Positions 1-9,271 of a stretch of DNA of 47,437 nt are shown in pieces (positions within the stretch are counted from its first letter, which is position 1; every line of letters begins with the position of its first letter). The position numbers and the translations under genes are program-made. The stretch comes from Comamonadaceae bacterium (lineage in GTDB: Bacteria > Pseudomonadota > Gammaproteobacteria > Burkholderiales > Burkholderiaceae_C), in NCBI GenBank assembly GCA_947476015.1, contig CANJOS010000004.1:1-47437 (forward strand), read 5' to 3'. Below the pieces are notes generated by a model. It was not told the origin of the DNA, searched no databases, and saw only the letters and a list, made by a program, of their open reading frames with translations.

Positions 1-146
1 ACATTGCAGTTCGATGGCGTGAGTTGTGCTAATTGAAATACATCTTTCAAAGTTGAGTCTGGAACTTCGTTCGAGAGAAACCCACGTACAGATCGACGCC
101 TACGAATGGACTCGTCAAAACTCATTGCATTGATTGTATCGGTCAA
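1..146 (-). CDS. Nitroreductase family protein, N-terminal fragment
   Basis: Reading the minus strand gives an open frame that runs off the left edge. From the ATG at 125 it begins MSFDESIRRRRSVRGF and continues through LAQLTPSNCN. The Arg-rich SxRxFxxxxVP start followed by A-x-x-x-PSxxN is the classic N-terminus of FMN-dependent nitroreductases, where these Arg and Ser/Asn residues contact FMN. An in-frame TTG at 146 adds seven residues and has a GGAG ten bases upstream, so I give 146 as the start; the ATG at 125 has no clear ribosome site. Family members reduce nitro groups, quinones or activated double bonds with NAD(P)H. It is divergent from the next gene, and only about 45 residues are visible, so the substrate cannot be judged. 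Confidence 0.7.
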   Translation of the reverse strand, partial: MTDTINAMSFDESIRRRRSVRGFLSNEVPDSTLKDVFQLAQLTPSNCN

Positions 147-532
147 TTTTTAATTTCTCCACATTGATTCTTGTTAACATCGATTAAGTTGCTATCGGCT
201 TTTTTAAAGTATTTCAATCAATCATTAAAATCGTGATATTTGATTTTTAATGCCCCCCTGAAAGGGGACTGTCGACTTTAAATAAACTATCAATTTTTTG
301 GCAGAATTATTTGTAGTAATTCTACAAACTGCCTATTTCAAATTGAATCAACATGATTGAATTAGTTGTTTTCAATAATAGTTGATTGAATGCCTTTTAG
401 AAAGCAATTAATATTCAGATGATGGAGATAAAAAGATCTCACTCTGTTGTAAACTTTTATTCGATTCAATGTGCATCTTGAACAGTGAAGCTGCAATGAC
501 GATTTCGAAATCAACTCAACTTGAAACAAAAT
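147..532. other. AT-rich divergent intergenic region
   Basis: No convincing gene lies here. It separates the nitroreductase (leftward) from the AttH/CrtC-like gene (rightward), so it should hold both promoters. It is very AT-rich and unusually full of small inverted repeats: CCCC-TGAAA-GGGG near 254-268, the nested set at 300-333 listed separately, and GAGAT/ATCTC at 425-440. TGATTGAAT also occurs twice as a direct repeat around 353-390. An 18-codon frame from the ATG at 496 is not supported as a gene. Confidence 0.6.
300..333. promoter_or_regulatory. Nested inverted repeats, candidate operator or alternative hairpins
   Basis: TTTGTAG (310-316) and CTACAAA (322-328) flank a five-base centre, and GGCAG (300-304) pairs with CTGCC (329-333) outside them. 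An overlapping, mutually exclusive pairing also exists: AGAATTA (304-310) with TAATTCT (317-323). The 19-bp inner palindrome has the size of a TetR-family operator, and a TetR gene lies 1.2 kb downstream. The assignment is inference only. Confidence 0.35.
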
Positions 533-1537
533 ATGATCACAGAAAATGACCTAGAGTACCACTGCACAGAGAACGATGATTACACCTGGACAGAGACATA
601 CTACATTCCAATTTCAGTGCCTCAGGAACGTTTATTTGCCCATGTTTATGTTGCAGCAAGGCCGGTGCTCGGCAGTATGGCCAACGACATCAGGGTCATG
701 GGTGCTGTCAGTGACACAGAGTTTGACCTTCTTTATGTGGACACGCAATTCCATTTGCCTGCACCCAAGCGGTTTTCGCAGATTCACGGTCCTAATGGGC
801 TCAATGTCGTTGCCGTTAAACCTCCGAGAGACTATCGAATCGATTATGTGGGCAGAGATGACACCGAGATTCATGTGGACTACATTGGCATCATGAACCC
901 CTTTGATATTCACGATCCCAATGAGAATCCACTGGCGGGAAAGACGGACGCTGAACGACTGGCCCGGACCTCGATGGGAAGTGGCTACAAAGGTCACTTT
1001 GATATGCACGCCAGAGTCAAGGGAACCTTGAAATTACATGGCAAAGAATACGCGATCGACAATGTAGATCGTATGAATCACAGCTGGGGGCCGCGACCAG
1101 AAATGGACATCCCACCAACGAATTCAATCTGGGCCCAGTTTGGAGAGGCACTGGGCTTTAGGATTCACATGCATCTTGACCCTAGTAAGCCGTCTGGCCA
1201 AGATCAAAAATTTGCCCATGGTTATATCCTTGACAAAGGTGAGGTGCATGCACTGATTGAGGTTCAGACCGTCACCACGAGAGTTGGAATCATCCCGTTC
1301 TCAGTAGATTTGATAGCAAAAGATGTTCGTGGTAACCAGTATGAATTACGAGGAACGCCACTGGCAGGCGCACCGTGGAGGGCTTACTCAAACAGCGTTT
1401 GCTGGTGTGGCCTCATGCGTTGGGAGTTCCACGGGGAAATTGGTCACGGGTCTTTTCAAGAAAACCACTCACTTTCAGTAGAAAGCAGGATGCGTGGACG
1501 GCGTTGGACCGACCCCATTCCAACTCTGACTGCTTGA
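533..1537 (+). CDS. AttH/CrtC-like protein (DUF7064/DUF7065 type)
   Basis: A 334-residue soluble protein with no signal peptide or membrane segment. The N-terminal half carries an acidic, aromatic-rich start (DDYTWTETYY). Near residues 182-188 it has NHSWGPR, which matches the (R)DHSWGxR hallmark I associate with DUF7064/7065 proteins, distant relatives of AttH and the carotenoid hydratase CrtC (two-lobed lipocalin-like fold). The usual Asp before His is Asn here. Biochemical function of the family is not established; members often sit in gene clusters for terpenoid, steroid or fatty-acid breakdown, which fits the acyl-CoA genes around it. I prefer the ATG at 533; an in-frame TTG at 521 would add four residues. 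No strong ribosome site is visible for either. The TetR gene follows after 40 bases, so the two are probably co-transcribed. Confidence 0.6.
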   Translation: MITENDLEYHCTENDDYTWTETYYIPISVPQERLFAHVYVAARPVLGSMANDIRVMGAVSDTEFDLLYVDTQFHLPAPKRFSQIHGPNGLNVVAVKPPRDYRIDYVGRDDTEIHVDYIGIMNPFDIHDPNENPLAGKTDAERLARTSMGSGYKGHFDMHARVKGTLKLHGKEYAIDNVDRMNHSWGPRPEMDIPPTNSIWAQFGEALGFRIHMHLDPSKPSGQDQKFAHGYILDKGEVHALIEVQTVTTRVGIIPFSVDLIAKDVRGNQYELRGTPLAGAPWRAYSNSVCWCGLMRWEFHGEIGHGSFQENHSLSVESRMRGRRWTDPIPTLTA

Positions 1538-1577
1538 TTGATTTCCTGCGACAATAGACTGACTTTTGAAAAATGCA

Positions 1578-2330
1578 ATGTCAAACTTAGTCTCTATTGC
1601 CAAAGCCCCCTCTCAACGATTGCCAAGAAATGAACGTATTTCTAAGATCGTTGCTGTCACGCGTGCCATGCTCAACGAAATGGGCTATGAAAATATACTT
1701 ACCCTAGAAGTTGCGCAGCGTTGTGGTGTTTCAGAAGCAACCATTTACAAATACTTCGACAGCAAACGCGATTTACTTATTCGTGTGGCTGAACAGTGGT
1801 TTGAAGAATTGCTAGCTGAAGATCAAAGAAATCTGAAGCAAAGCAGTGCCAGAGATGCATTGCGGCACGTGGTTTGGCGAAGCTTGATGTTGGTCAGAAG
1901 AGAGCCCGCTTTGACTCGGTTTGTGCTGCTTGACTTGCGACCTGACCCCTCTTATCGATCTATGGCTGTTTTTGAACTCAATCGACATTTCACATCCCGA
2001 GTCACCGATGTCATCAAGCAAGGCATGAAGTCAGGTGAGTTGGGTACAGCAGTGCCATTGCCCTTGTTACGGGACATGATTTTTGGTTGTATTGAGCATC
2101 AAACATGGGCTTTTCTGCGAGGAGAGGGTGATTTTTCGGTAGACGATGCTACTGAAGGCATTGTTCGAGTCATCTATAACGGCGTTGCTTTGAAAGCAAA
2201 TCAGACATCGACACCAGATGCTTCACCTACCATCGATCGTCTTGAGAAACTGGCAGATCGATTGGAAAAATTGGCCCCCGCGCAAACAGAAAAAAAACCT
2301 CAGCGAACTCGATTGACTCGCGAATCATAG
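1578..2330 (+). CDS. TetR/AcrR-family transcriptional regulator
   Basis: A 250-residue protein with an N-terminal TetR DNA-binding domain at about residues 20-70. The helix-turn-helix reads [19 protein letters not shown], followed by the typical [12 protein letters not shown] helix. The C-terminal ligand domain resembles those of regulators in fatty-acid or acyl-CoA clusters but gives no clear inducer. A basic tail ([12 protein letters not shown]) ends the protein. The start is taken as the ATG at 1578; a TTG at 1566 is in frame. The last 31 bases overlap, tail to tail, the end of the acyl-CoA dehydrogenase gene on the other strand. It probably controls the surrounding catabolic operons, with an acyl-CoA or the free acid as ligand. 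Candidate operators are the palindromes at 300-333 and 10205-10232. Confidence 0.85.
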   Translation: MSNLVSIAKAPSQRLPRNERISKIVAVTRAMLNEMGYENILTLEVAQRCGVSEATIYKYFDSKRDLLIRVAEQWFEELLAEDQRNLKQSSARDALRHVVWRSLMLVRREPALTRFVLLDLRPDPSYRSMAVFELNRHFTSRVTDVIKQGMKSGELGTAVPLPLLRDMIFGCIEHQTWAFLRGEGDFSVDDATEGIVRVIYNGVALKANQTSTPDASPTIDRLEKLADRLEKLAPAQTEKKPQRTRLTRES

Positions 2331-3433
2331 ACATATTTGGCGACGAGCAATCGTTGGATCTGATTGGTGCCTTCCCAGATTTGAGAAACCTTGGCATCGC
2401 GCATCATACGTTCGACGGGGTAGTCTCTCATGTAACCATAGCCACCATGCAGTTGAACCGCATCTGTGGTCACTTTCATCGCTGTATCGGAGCAAAGTGT
2501 TTTTGCCATGGAGGCAAATCCTCTGGCTCTGTCATCATTAGATTCTTCTGCAATTTCGACTGTGCGATAGAGCATAGCCCGAGCGGACTCAACGCCGATG
2601 GCCATGTCGGCAATCATACCTCTCACCATTTGGAAGCGAGAAACTCGTGTCCCAAATTGATCTCGAGATTCGGTGTAGTCGATCGCTGCATCGAGCGCAC
2701 CTTGCGCCAGTCCTAAGGCTTGCGCAGAAACCAGTGGACGGGTATACGTCAGAATTTTGATCATGTACTCATGTCCCAATTCAGGGTCTCCCACTGCCCT
2801 GTGATCTGGAATGATGCAGTCGTCCAATATCAAATCTGCTGTAGGGCTGCCCCGCATGCCCATTTTCCGCTCGTGGCGCCCGATGGAAAACCCCGGATCA
2901 CTTTCATGAATCATAAAAACGCCAAACCCTTTATCACCCACTCTGGCAAGAACGGCATACCATTTTGACCAGCCAACATTCGAGATAAATCTTTTGTGGC
3001 CCGAGAGCTTCCATCCATTTTGAATTTTTTCTGCTCGGGATTTGATACCGCGCAGGTCTGATCCGCCACCTGGTTCCGTCAAACAAAAACTAGCGCCATG
3101 AAGACCTTTAGAAACGTCCGGGACCACTTCGTTTTTTAATTTTTCTTCACCGAACCAAATCAATGGCGTGAGCGCTGCCCATGGGATCAACATCACCAAG
3201 GATGAAGAGCCGCAGACCCTCGCGACTTCTTCGACTGCAATGACCTGTGAAATTAAGCTCCCTTCACCACCGCCCAATTTTTCAGGAAAAGGCAAACCAC
3301 AAAGCCCTAGCTTTTTAAAAGCTTCAATTGACTCTAAAGGTAAGCGGCTTTCTTCATCCACATGCGCCGCATGTGGATGAATGTATTGCTGAGCCAGCCG
3401 TTGAACTTGGCTACGGAAGTGATTCAATTCCAT
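2300..3433 (-). CDS. Acyl-CoA dehydrogenase
   Basis: A 377-residue FAD-dependent dehydrogenase that makes trans-2-enoyl-CoA from acyl-CoA and passes electrons to ETF. All three ACAD domains are present: an N-terminal helical part; a middle beta domain with [12 protein letters not shown], the FAD/substrate loop; and a C-terminal helical part with the [11 protein letters not shown] motif and [16 protein letters not shown]. Glu354 in IWEGT is at the position of the catalytic base of medium-chain enzymes. Length is normal. I chose the ATG at 3433; an in-frame TTG at 3448 with a weak AGG upstream would add five residues. It is the last gene of the liv/ligase operon, 20-35 bases after the binding-protein gene, so its substrate is probably the CoA ester made by the ligase in the same operon. 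Confidence 0.9.
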   Translation of the reverse strand: MELNHFRSQVQRLAQQYIHPHAAHVDEESRLPLESIEAFKKLGLCGLPFPEKLGGGEGSLISQVIAVEEVARVCGSSSLVMLIPWAALTPLIWFGEEKLKNEVVPDVSKGLHGASFCLTEPGGGSDLRGIKSRAEKIQNGWKLSGHKRFISNVGWSKWYAVLARVGDKGFGVFMIHESDPGFSIGRHERKMGMRGSPTADLILDDCIIPDHRAVGDPELGHEYMIKILTYTRPLVSAQALGLAQGALDAAIDYTESRDQFGTRVSRFQMVRGMIADMAIGVESARAMLYRTVEIAEESNDDRARGFASMAKTLCSDTAMKVTTDAVQLHGGYGYMRDYPVERMMRDAKVSQIWEGTNQIQRLLVAKYVYDSRVNRVR

Positions 3434-3468
3434 GGCTTGAGCGATCAAAGACTGACCTGCTTTTTAGC

Positions 3469-4647
3469 TTATTTCACTGCAACAAATTGCTTGGCAGTAG
3501 CATCAATCCTCAAAAGATTGCCTGCAGGCGCTGACATCCGAACACCTGGCCCAAAGGTAACAGGTGATCCAATGCCGGCGCTGAAGTTCTTTGTTTTTTC
3601 CAAGTTTGCGGAAACACAATCTCGAGTCACATCTTTGCCGCATTTCGCAATCGCATCTGCCATCACTTTCAAGCTGATATAGCCCAACATGGTGTATCGA
3701 TTAGCCTTGGCTTGATCTTCTTTTGGAACGTATTTATCCACCAAATTGAGCAATCCAGCAGAGGCGGCTTTGTCGGTGATGGCCGGAACAAAGTCATAGA
3801 TGTACATGCCATTTCCCTCAACACCTGCAAGATCAATCATCGGAGGTGTGTGATCAGTCCACAGGCCACCAAATTTCACATTCAGACCCTGTTTTTTAGC
3901 TTCTTTGATGATGGAGGCGTTGATAGCAGGAAGTCCACCTAAGTGGATGGCGGTGGCGCCGGCTGACTTAAGCCTCAGAACCTCCGCTGAAAAGTCCATT
4001 TGTCGTGGTTTGAAACGAATCTTGAGGACTGAATTGATTCCAAGATCTTTCACAGCTTTGTCATAGCCTGCTTCTCGGGGCGCACCTGATTCATCGTCTT
4101 GAACCATGGAGGCCCATTTTTCGCCTGGATGCAATTTGTTCATGGCTTTGACCAACTCGAATGCACCATCCGTGTAATCTTCGCCAACACCAAAAACATT
4201 GTAACGCGCCGTCGAGTAATGAGCGGCCGTGGTCACTGCAGGATTGACGGTTGGAATCTTCAAACGGTCAATGGTGGGCATCATGGCCAGGCCATGTGAC
4301 CCACCTGAAATACCTGTCAAAGAAAAGATGTTGTGTACATCAATGAGCTTTTGCAAGGCTTGCACAGAATTAGCAGGTACGTATTGGTCGTCTTCTACAA
4401 CCATTTTAATTTTTCTGCCGTTGATTCCGCCATTGGCGTTTATTTCTTCAGCGCCCAATCGCAATCCCATGGTGATGGTGTATCCCAACTGCCCAGCAGG
4501 GCCAGTGAAAGGGTAGACTGCACCAATGACAATTTCCTTGTCTGTGACGCCAGGATCGGCAGCATTTGCGGCGCTAGCTCCTGCAAGAATGAGGGCGGAG
4601 GTCAAGGCCTTCATAGCGAAGTTAATACTGATTGCACTTTTTTTCAT
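3469..4647 (-). CDS. Branched-chain amino acid-type ABC transporter substrate-binding protein (LivK-like)
   Basis: A 392-residue periplasmic binding protein. From the ATG at 4647 it starts MKKSAISINFAMKALTSALI and continues into a hydrophobic stretch ending ASAANAADPG, a standard Sec signal with cleavage after ANA. The mature part begins VTDKEIVIGAVYPFTGPAG, the type I periplasmic binding fold of LivJ/LivK relatives, and a helix with LRLGAEEINANGGINGRK follows. A strong TAAGGAG lies just upstream of this ATG, so the longer upstream reading is rejected. It is 70 bases downstream of livM in the same operon. With the acyl-CoA ligase encoded between the transporter genes, a carboxylic acid is a likelier ligand than an amino acid. 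Confidence 0.9.
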   Translation of the reverse strand: MKKSAISINFAMKALTSALILAGASAANAADPGVTDKEIVIGAVYPFTGPAGQLGYTITMGLRLGAEEINANGGINGRKIKMVVEDDQYVPANSVQALQKLIDVHNIFSLTGISGGSHGLAMMPTIDRLKIPTVNPAVTTAAHYSTARYNVFGVGEDYTDGAFELVKAMNKLHPGEKWASMVQDDESGAPREAGYDKAVKDLGINSVLKIRFKPRQMDFSAEVLRLKSAGATAIHLGGLPAINASIIKEAKKQGLNVKFGGLWTDHTPPMIDLAGVEGNGMYIYDFVPAITDKAASAGLLNLVDKYVPKEDQAKANRYTMLGYISLKVMADAIAKCGKDVTRDCVSANLEKTKNFSAGIGSPVTFGPGVRMSAPAGNLLRIDATAKQFVAVK

Positions 4648-4717
4648 GATTGTCTCCTTAGACGGTTGATTTAATTTCACTGACAACGGTACATACTGCT
4701 TTTTCTAGTTATGACAC

Positions 4718-5773
4718 TTACTTCGGTTTTCGGCTGTAAGGCCAATCAGACCAAAATCGTTTGATGTGATCCCATCGGGATGTCATTCCGTCTGGTTCAA
4801 ATCGTAAAAATAGCATGATGATCAAGGCATAGATCACGCCTTTGAGTTCTGGAAAATTGGCCGATGACAGCGACTGCATGTTGCCACCCATCAATGCAAA
4901 AAGCCTGCTGCTGATTTCAGGCAACAGTGTAATGATGATGGCTCCCAGAACTGCACCACGAACACTGCCCAAGCCTCCCACAATGATCATGGTCAGTGCT
5001 TCGACACTGGTGATCAGGGTGAAACTGTCAATGTTCAAATACCTCAGGTGCAATGCCAAAAGCGAGCCAGAGACTCCGGTAATGAAAGCACTGACAGTGA
5101 ATGCCAGTAATTTGTACCCCCGCACATGGATGCCCATCAGGCTGGCTGCGATGTCGTAATCTCGAATCGCACCCCAGGCTCGGCCGATGCGACTGCGCAT
5201 CAAATTAAGTGCACCCAGAATGGTGAGAACGCTGATCAGAAGAGACAGGTAATAAACGGCAGAGTTAGATTCAAGAGAAATGCCAAAAAGTTCAGGGCGT
5301 GTGACCTGTTTGCCAGCTGAGCCACCAGTCAACTCTGTCGTTTCCAAGATCATGGTCGTGGTGATAATGGAGAAAGCCAGCGTGGTAATGGCCAAGTACA
5401 AGCCCTTGAGTCGCAACGAAGGAATACCTACCAATAAACTGATGCAAGCTGAAATCAGACCCGAGGCCAGAATGGTCGGAAACAAGGGCCAATGATGATC
5501 AGTGAAGAGGATGGCGCTGGTATAAGCGCCAATCGCCAAAAATCCTGCATGACCAATAGAAATCAAACCTGCAGTGCCTGTGACCAGGTTCAATCCGACT
5601 GCGCCTATGACGCTGATCAGCATCATGGTTCCAATGTTCACCATGTAGGCGGGAGCCACCCAAGGCCACAACAAAAGAAGGAGCAACACAAGGCCGTACC
5701 AAAACCAGGTATCTCGGTACTGGAAAAGTGCGTTAATTTGCGACGTTGACTGTTTGAAGGTTTTGGTTCTCAT
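4718..5773 (-). CDS. Branched-chain amino acid-type ABC permease (LivM-like)
   Basis: A 351-residue inner-membrane permease with about nine to ten hydrophobic segments. The LivM signature region GLNLVTGTAGLISIGHAGF lies at about residues 60-80, and GGLGSVRGAVLGA near 265-280 is the conserved cytoplasmic loop contacting the ATPases. About 30 hydrophilic N-terminal residues precede the first membrane segment. The start codon overlaps the stop of livH by one base (TAATG), so the two are translationally coupled. It pairs with the LivH-like permease to form the channel of the importer. Confidence 0.88.
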   Translation of the reverse strand: MRTKTFKQSTSQINALFQYRDTWFWYGLVLLLLLLWPWVAPAYMVNIGTMMLISVIGAVGLNLVTGTAGLISIGHAGFLAIGAYTSAILFTDHHWPLFPTILASGLISACISLLVGIPSLRLKGLYLAITTLAFSIITTTMILETTELTGGSAGKQVTRPELFGISLESNSAVYYLSLLISVLTILGALNLMRSRIGRAWGAIRDYDIAASLMGIHVRGYKLLAFTVSAFITGVSGSLLALHLRYLNIDSFTLITSVEALTMIIVGGLGSVRGAVLGAIIITLLPEISSRLFALMGGNMQSLSSANFPELKGVIYALIIMLFLRFEPDGMTSRWDHIKRFWSDWPYSRKPK

Positions 5774-6645
5774 TAGACTCTTTCAATGTCTTTTTCCCCG
5801 AAAAGACCATGGGGCCTGATCATGAGAACCAACAAAATAATTCCAAAACTGGCAACTTCTTTGTAACCTGACCCTATGTAGCCACCCGCTAAATTTTCAG
5901 CCACACCAATGACAAGGCCTCCAATGGCAGACCCAAGGACGGAGTCCAAGCCCCCAAAAATAGCAGCTGGAAATGCGGCTATACCGACATGCCCCATGTC
6001 CAATCCCACGTGGTAAATATTGGCAAAAATCAAGCCTGACAGGCCAGCCAACATCGCCGAAATAACCCATCCCAGTCTGTACAAATGGCGAATTGACAAA
6101 CCCATCAGCATGGTGACTGTCGGGTCCGTTGCACAGGCTCGCATGGCAATGCCCATGAGTGTGAATCGTAAAAAAGCCCAAATACTGAAGCAAGCAAGGA
6201 GGTAGACAGCGATCAAGACGAGTTGCGCAGGTTGCAACATGACCCCCATGAATTCAAGTGTGGCAACTGAGGTGACACCTGGCATCCGCATGGGATCTGA
6301 ACCCCAAATCAAACTGATCAGAGATTTCAACAAAACAGACAGCGCGATGGTCATCATCACGATTGAAAATATCGGTTGACCCAGCATCGGACGAATAATC
6401 AATCGCTCAATGATGGCCGCAATGACCACTGAACTGAGCATGACACCCAAAATGACCATGGGTTGACTGCCGTCAGTTCTTAAAGCCACGGAATAGCCAA
6501 TAAATGCGATGAGCATCATGACCTCGCCCTGAGCGAAATTTAGAACCCGACTGACTTTGTAAATGATGGCAAATCCCATCGCAACAAGTCCGTAGAGCGT
6601 ACCCACTACCAAGCCTGACACGACCAAGCTGTTGAAGTAGTTCAT
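5773..6645 (-). CDS. Branched-chain amino acid-type ABC permease (LivH-like)
   Basis: A 290-residue integral membrane permease. The N-terminus (LVVGTLYGLVAMGFAIIYKV then LNFAQGEVMM) is diagnostic for LivH, and IFGGLDSVLGSAIGGLVIG near 230-250 is the conserved coupling loop. Its ATG overlaps the ligase stop codon in an ATGA arrangement (6642-6645). It works with the LivM-like protein and the two ATPases encoded on either side of the ligase gene. Confidence 0.9.
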   Translation of the reverse strand: MNYFNSLVVSGLVVGTLYGLVAMGFAIIYKVSRVLNFAQGEVMMLIAFIGYSVALRTDGSQPMVILGVMLSSVVIAAIIERLIIRPMLGQPIFSIVMMTIALSVLLKSLISLIWGSDPMRMPGVTSVATLEFMGVMLQPAQLVLIAVYLLACFSIWAFLRFTLMGIAMRACATDPTVTMLMGLSIRHLYRLGWVISAMLAGLSGLIFANIYHVGLDMGHVGIAAFPAAIFGGLDSVLGSAIGGLVIGVAENLAGGYIGSGYKEVASFGIILLVLMIRPHGLFGEKDIERV

Positions 6646-8495
6646 TGGGATCCATCTCCATATATTTGAGCAATTTCTGCTGCGAATTTCTTTTCAATGG
6701 CAGATCGCTTGACTTTTTGAGTCGCCGTTAATTCGCCGTCATCGTGATCAAGCTCTTTGTTAAGAATGACGAATTTACGAACATTCTCAACACGTGCAAA
6801 ACGACCATTGACGCGTTCGACGTCGGCCGAAACCAGTTTGTAAACTTCAGGTAATGCTGCCAGTGATCGATAATTTGTGTAAGCTAAACCATTCTCTTGG
6901 GCCCACTTTCCAACAACCTCTGGATCGATTTGTATGAGTGCCCCAACAAAATGCCTAGCTTCGCCAAGAATGATGGCTTCGTTAATGTAAGGTGATTCTT
7001 TGAGTGCGTTTTCAATTTCAGAAGGCGCTATGTTTTTTCCGCCACTGGTGATGATGATGGCCTTCTTGCGATCAATGATGCGAATTTCACCGCCTTCAAC
7101 CATTTCACCAATGTCACCCGTTCGAAGCCAACCATCCTTGTCGAGAACTTCGTCAGTCCCCTTTTCATCAAAAAGATAACCGGCAAACACGTTAGGTCCT
7201 TTGATCAATATTTCGCCATCGTGGTCGAGCTTGAATTCAATCTCATTGATGGGTTGTCCAGCCGCACCATGAACTCGCGAAAGGGCGTGCTGCGCAAAGG
7301 TGATTCCGCCACTTTCGGTTGAGCCGTAAACTTGATAAACGGGCAAACCCAAGACTTCGAAAAAACGAAGTGTTTCGGGTGATACAGCAGCGCCACCGCA
7401 AATCCTCACAATGGAGTAATCAAGCCCCATGTGTTTGATGGCACTCCGGAAAATCAGTGTTCTGTAAATAAAATTTTCAAGTTTTGACAAGAAGCCTTCA
7501 GAAGTTGGCCGAGCTTTATCGCGCTGAGCGAGCTTGGCGTAACTTCGTTCAAATACAAAGTTGAAAAGTTTTTGCTGATACCAGCGAGCTTCTTTGAGTT
7601 TGATGATTGCATTCAGGCGATGTTTTTCCCAGATGCGAGGCATGCCTAAAAACAAGGAGGGGCTGATTTCGCAAATATTTTGCTGCACAGTGTCAATAGA
7701 TTCAGCAAAATTGACCACACCTCCTGTTCGCAAGTGCATGGTAATAGAGCAAATCCTCTCTCCCACGTGGCATAAGGGTAAGTAGCAAAGGACTGAATAA
7801 TTGTGCTCATTGATGCCCCAGCGTTTGGCAAGAGAATCGGCAGAATGCAGAAGGTTGTGAGACGTTAATTGAGCGCCTTTAGGATGCCCGGTTGTGCCGG
7901 AGGTATAAACAATGACGCTGATTTGGTCGGTATTGATTTTTTGAAGGGATGATTGCCACCAGTTGCTGAGAGTCTCGATGGACACATCCTTGGAAATTTC
8001 GCAAACTTCCCTGAAGGACGATAGGCGATGGTCCCTGTAGTGAAGCATGCCCTTCATGTCAACACCAATAATTTTTTCAACGAGTGGCATACCGCCTTCA
8101 TCCGTACAAGCTTGGATGACTTTGTCTGTTTGCTCTTGATCACCGCAAACCAGAAAACGTGACTCGGAATGTCTCACCATGTATTGAACTTCAACCCAAG
8201 AGTTGGTTGGGTAAACACCCACCGAAATACCCCCTAGACCTTGAACAGCAATATCGGCAAATATCCACTCGGGAGTGTCTTCTGAGGAAATACACAAGCG
8301 ATCACCAGTTTTGAAACCTAAGGATTGAAGTCCATAGGCAAATCTCATGACGCTTTCTTCATAGTCTGCCCATGTGATGGTGTGCCATACACCTCTAATT
8401 TTTTCGCGCATAGCGATGTGGTGGGTCAATGTACTGGCGCGATATCGCAGAAGATGCGGCAGGGTGGTTTTCACCATTTCGTGAGTTTGGTTCAT
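6642..8495 (-). CDS. AMP-forming acyl-CoA synthetase (long-chain/FadD15-like)
   Basis: A 617-residue adenylate-forming enzyme: carboxylate + ATP + CoA gives acyl-CoA + AMP + PPi. The P-loop motif VIVYTSGTTGHPKG is at about 194-207, the A5 region has VYQVYGSTESGG, the A7 motif is WLRTGDIGE, and the C-terminal lysine region reads RIIDRKKAIIITSGGKNIAPS. Length and motifs fit the larger long-chain or bubblegum-type synthetases rather than aryl-CoA ligases of ~520 residues. The gene sits inside the transporter operon, overlapping livG upstream and livH downstream by 4 nt each. This suggests that uptake and activation are coupled and that the imported molecule is a carboxylic acid. The exact substrate cannot be read from the sequence. 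Confidence 0.9.
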   Translation of the reverse strand: MNQTHEMVKTTLPHLLRYRASTLTHHIAMREKIRGVWHTITWADYEESVMRFAYGLQSLGFKTGDRLCISSEDTPEWIFADIAVQGLGGISVGVYPTNSWVEVQYMVRHSESRFLVCGDQEQTDKVIQACTDEGGMPLVEKIIGVDMKGMLHYRDHRLSSFREVCEISKDVSIETLSNWWQSSLQKINTDQISVIVYTSGTTGHPKGAQLTSHNLLHSADSLAKRWGINEHNYSVLCYLPLCHVGERICSITMHLRTGGVVNFAESIDTVQQNICEISPSLFLGMPRIWEKHRLNAIIKLKEARWYQQKLFNFVFERSYAKLAQRDKARPTSEGFLSKLENFIYRTLIFRSAIKHMGLDYSIVRICGGAAVSPETLRFFEVLGLPVYQVYGSTESGGITFAQHALSRVHGAAGQPINEIEFKLDHDGEILIKGPNVFAGYLFDEKGTDEVLDKDGWLRTGDIGEMVEGGEIRIIDRKKAIIITSGGKNIAPSEIENALKESPYINEAIILGEARHFVGALIQIDPEVVGKWAQENGLAYTNYRSLAALPEVYKLVSADVERVNGRFARVENVRKFVILNKELDHDDGELTATQKVKRSAIEKKFAAEIAQIYGDGSQ

Positions 8496-9271
8496 GAACT
8501 CGAAACCCCCAGATAAGCTTCAATGACTTCTTGATTGTGAGAAATCTCTTTCGGTGTGCCAGAGGCGATGCGTCGACCAAAATTAAGGACATGAATACGA
8601 TCAGAAATGTCCATCACAACGTCCATGTCGTGCTCGATCATCAGGATCGTGGTATCCAAGGCTTCGCGAATGTCAAGAACGAAGCGCGCGATGTCCTCGG
8701 TTTCTTCTTGGTTCATGCCTGAAACCATTTCGTCCAGCAGTAAGAGTTTGGGGCGTATGGCCATCGCACGTCCGAGTTCGACCCTTTTTTGGAGTCCATA
8801 GGAGAGTTTGTCAACACGTTGATTCCGAATCTCTTCTATTTCAAGAAATTCAATGATCTCTTCGACTTGTTCTCGGGCATCACGTTCTTCTCTTGCGGTT
8901 CTTCCCAGATAGAAAGCGCACTCGAGTACGCCTGTACGCAGCCTAGAGTGGACACCCACCAAAAGGTTCTGAACGACAGTGCCGTGGCGGAAAAGTGCTA
9001 AATTTTGAAATGTTCGCCCGATGCCACGACCCGCAAGATCATGGGGGGCATGCTTCAAAAGGTTCGTCTTGTTAAATTCAATTTGACCACTGCTGGGGTC
9101 GTACAAACGACAAATCATGTTGAACAGGGTGGTCTTTCCAGCGCCATTGGGGCCAATGACACTGACAATTTCCCCTTTGCATACGTCAAGTGAAATATCT
9201 GACAGGGCTTGAACGCCACCAAAATTTTTACTCAAATTTTGAACGCTGAGAATTGGCTCTGATTGGGTCAT
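8492..9271 (-). CDS. ABC transporter ATP-binding protein (LivG-like)
   Basis: A 259-residue ATPase. Walker A is GPNGAGKTT, the LivG-specific GIGRTFQNLALF segment follows, the ABC signature is in LSYGLQKRVELGRA, Walker B is LLLLDEMVSGMN and the switch His is in MIEHDMD. The usual Pro after the Walker B Asp-Glu is Met. I use the ATG at 9271, which overlaps the livF stop as ATGA; an in-frame GTG at 9280 would add three residues. The 3' end overlaps the ligase start by 4 nt. It forms the cytoplasmic motor together with the LivF-like protein. Confidence 0.9.
   Translation of the reverse strand: MTQSEPILSVQNLSKNFGGVQALSDISLDVCKGEIVSVIGPNGAGKTTLFNMICRLYDPSSGQIEFNKTNLLKHAPHDLAGRGIGRTFQNLALFRHGTVVQNLLVGVHSRLRTGVLECAFYLGRTAREERDAREQVEEIIEFLEIEEIRNQRVDKLSYGLQKRVELGRAMAIRPKLLLLDEMVSGMNQEETEDIARFVLDIREALDTTILMIEHDMDVVMDISDRIHVLNFGRRIASGTPKEISHNQEVIEAYLGVSSS

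Noticed and set aside
251-270. CCCC/GGGG hairpin as a terminator
   Set aside because: The stem is only four pairs with no T-tract, and no gene on either strand ends there.
496-549. Short frame of 17 codons before the AttH/CrtC-like gene
   Set aside because: It overlaps the gene start out of frame and has no ribosome site or recognisable content.
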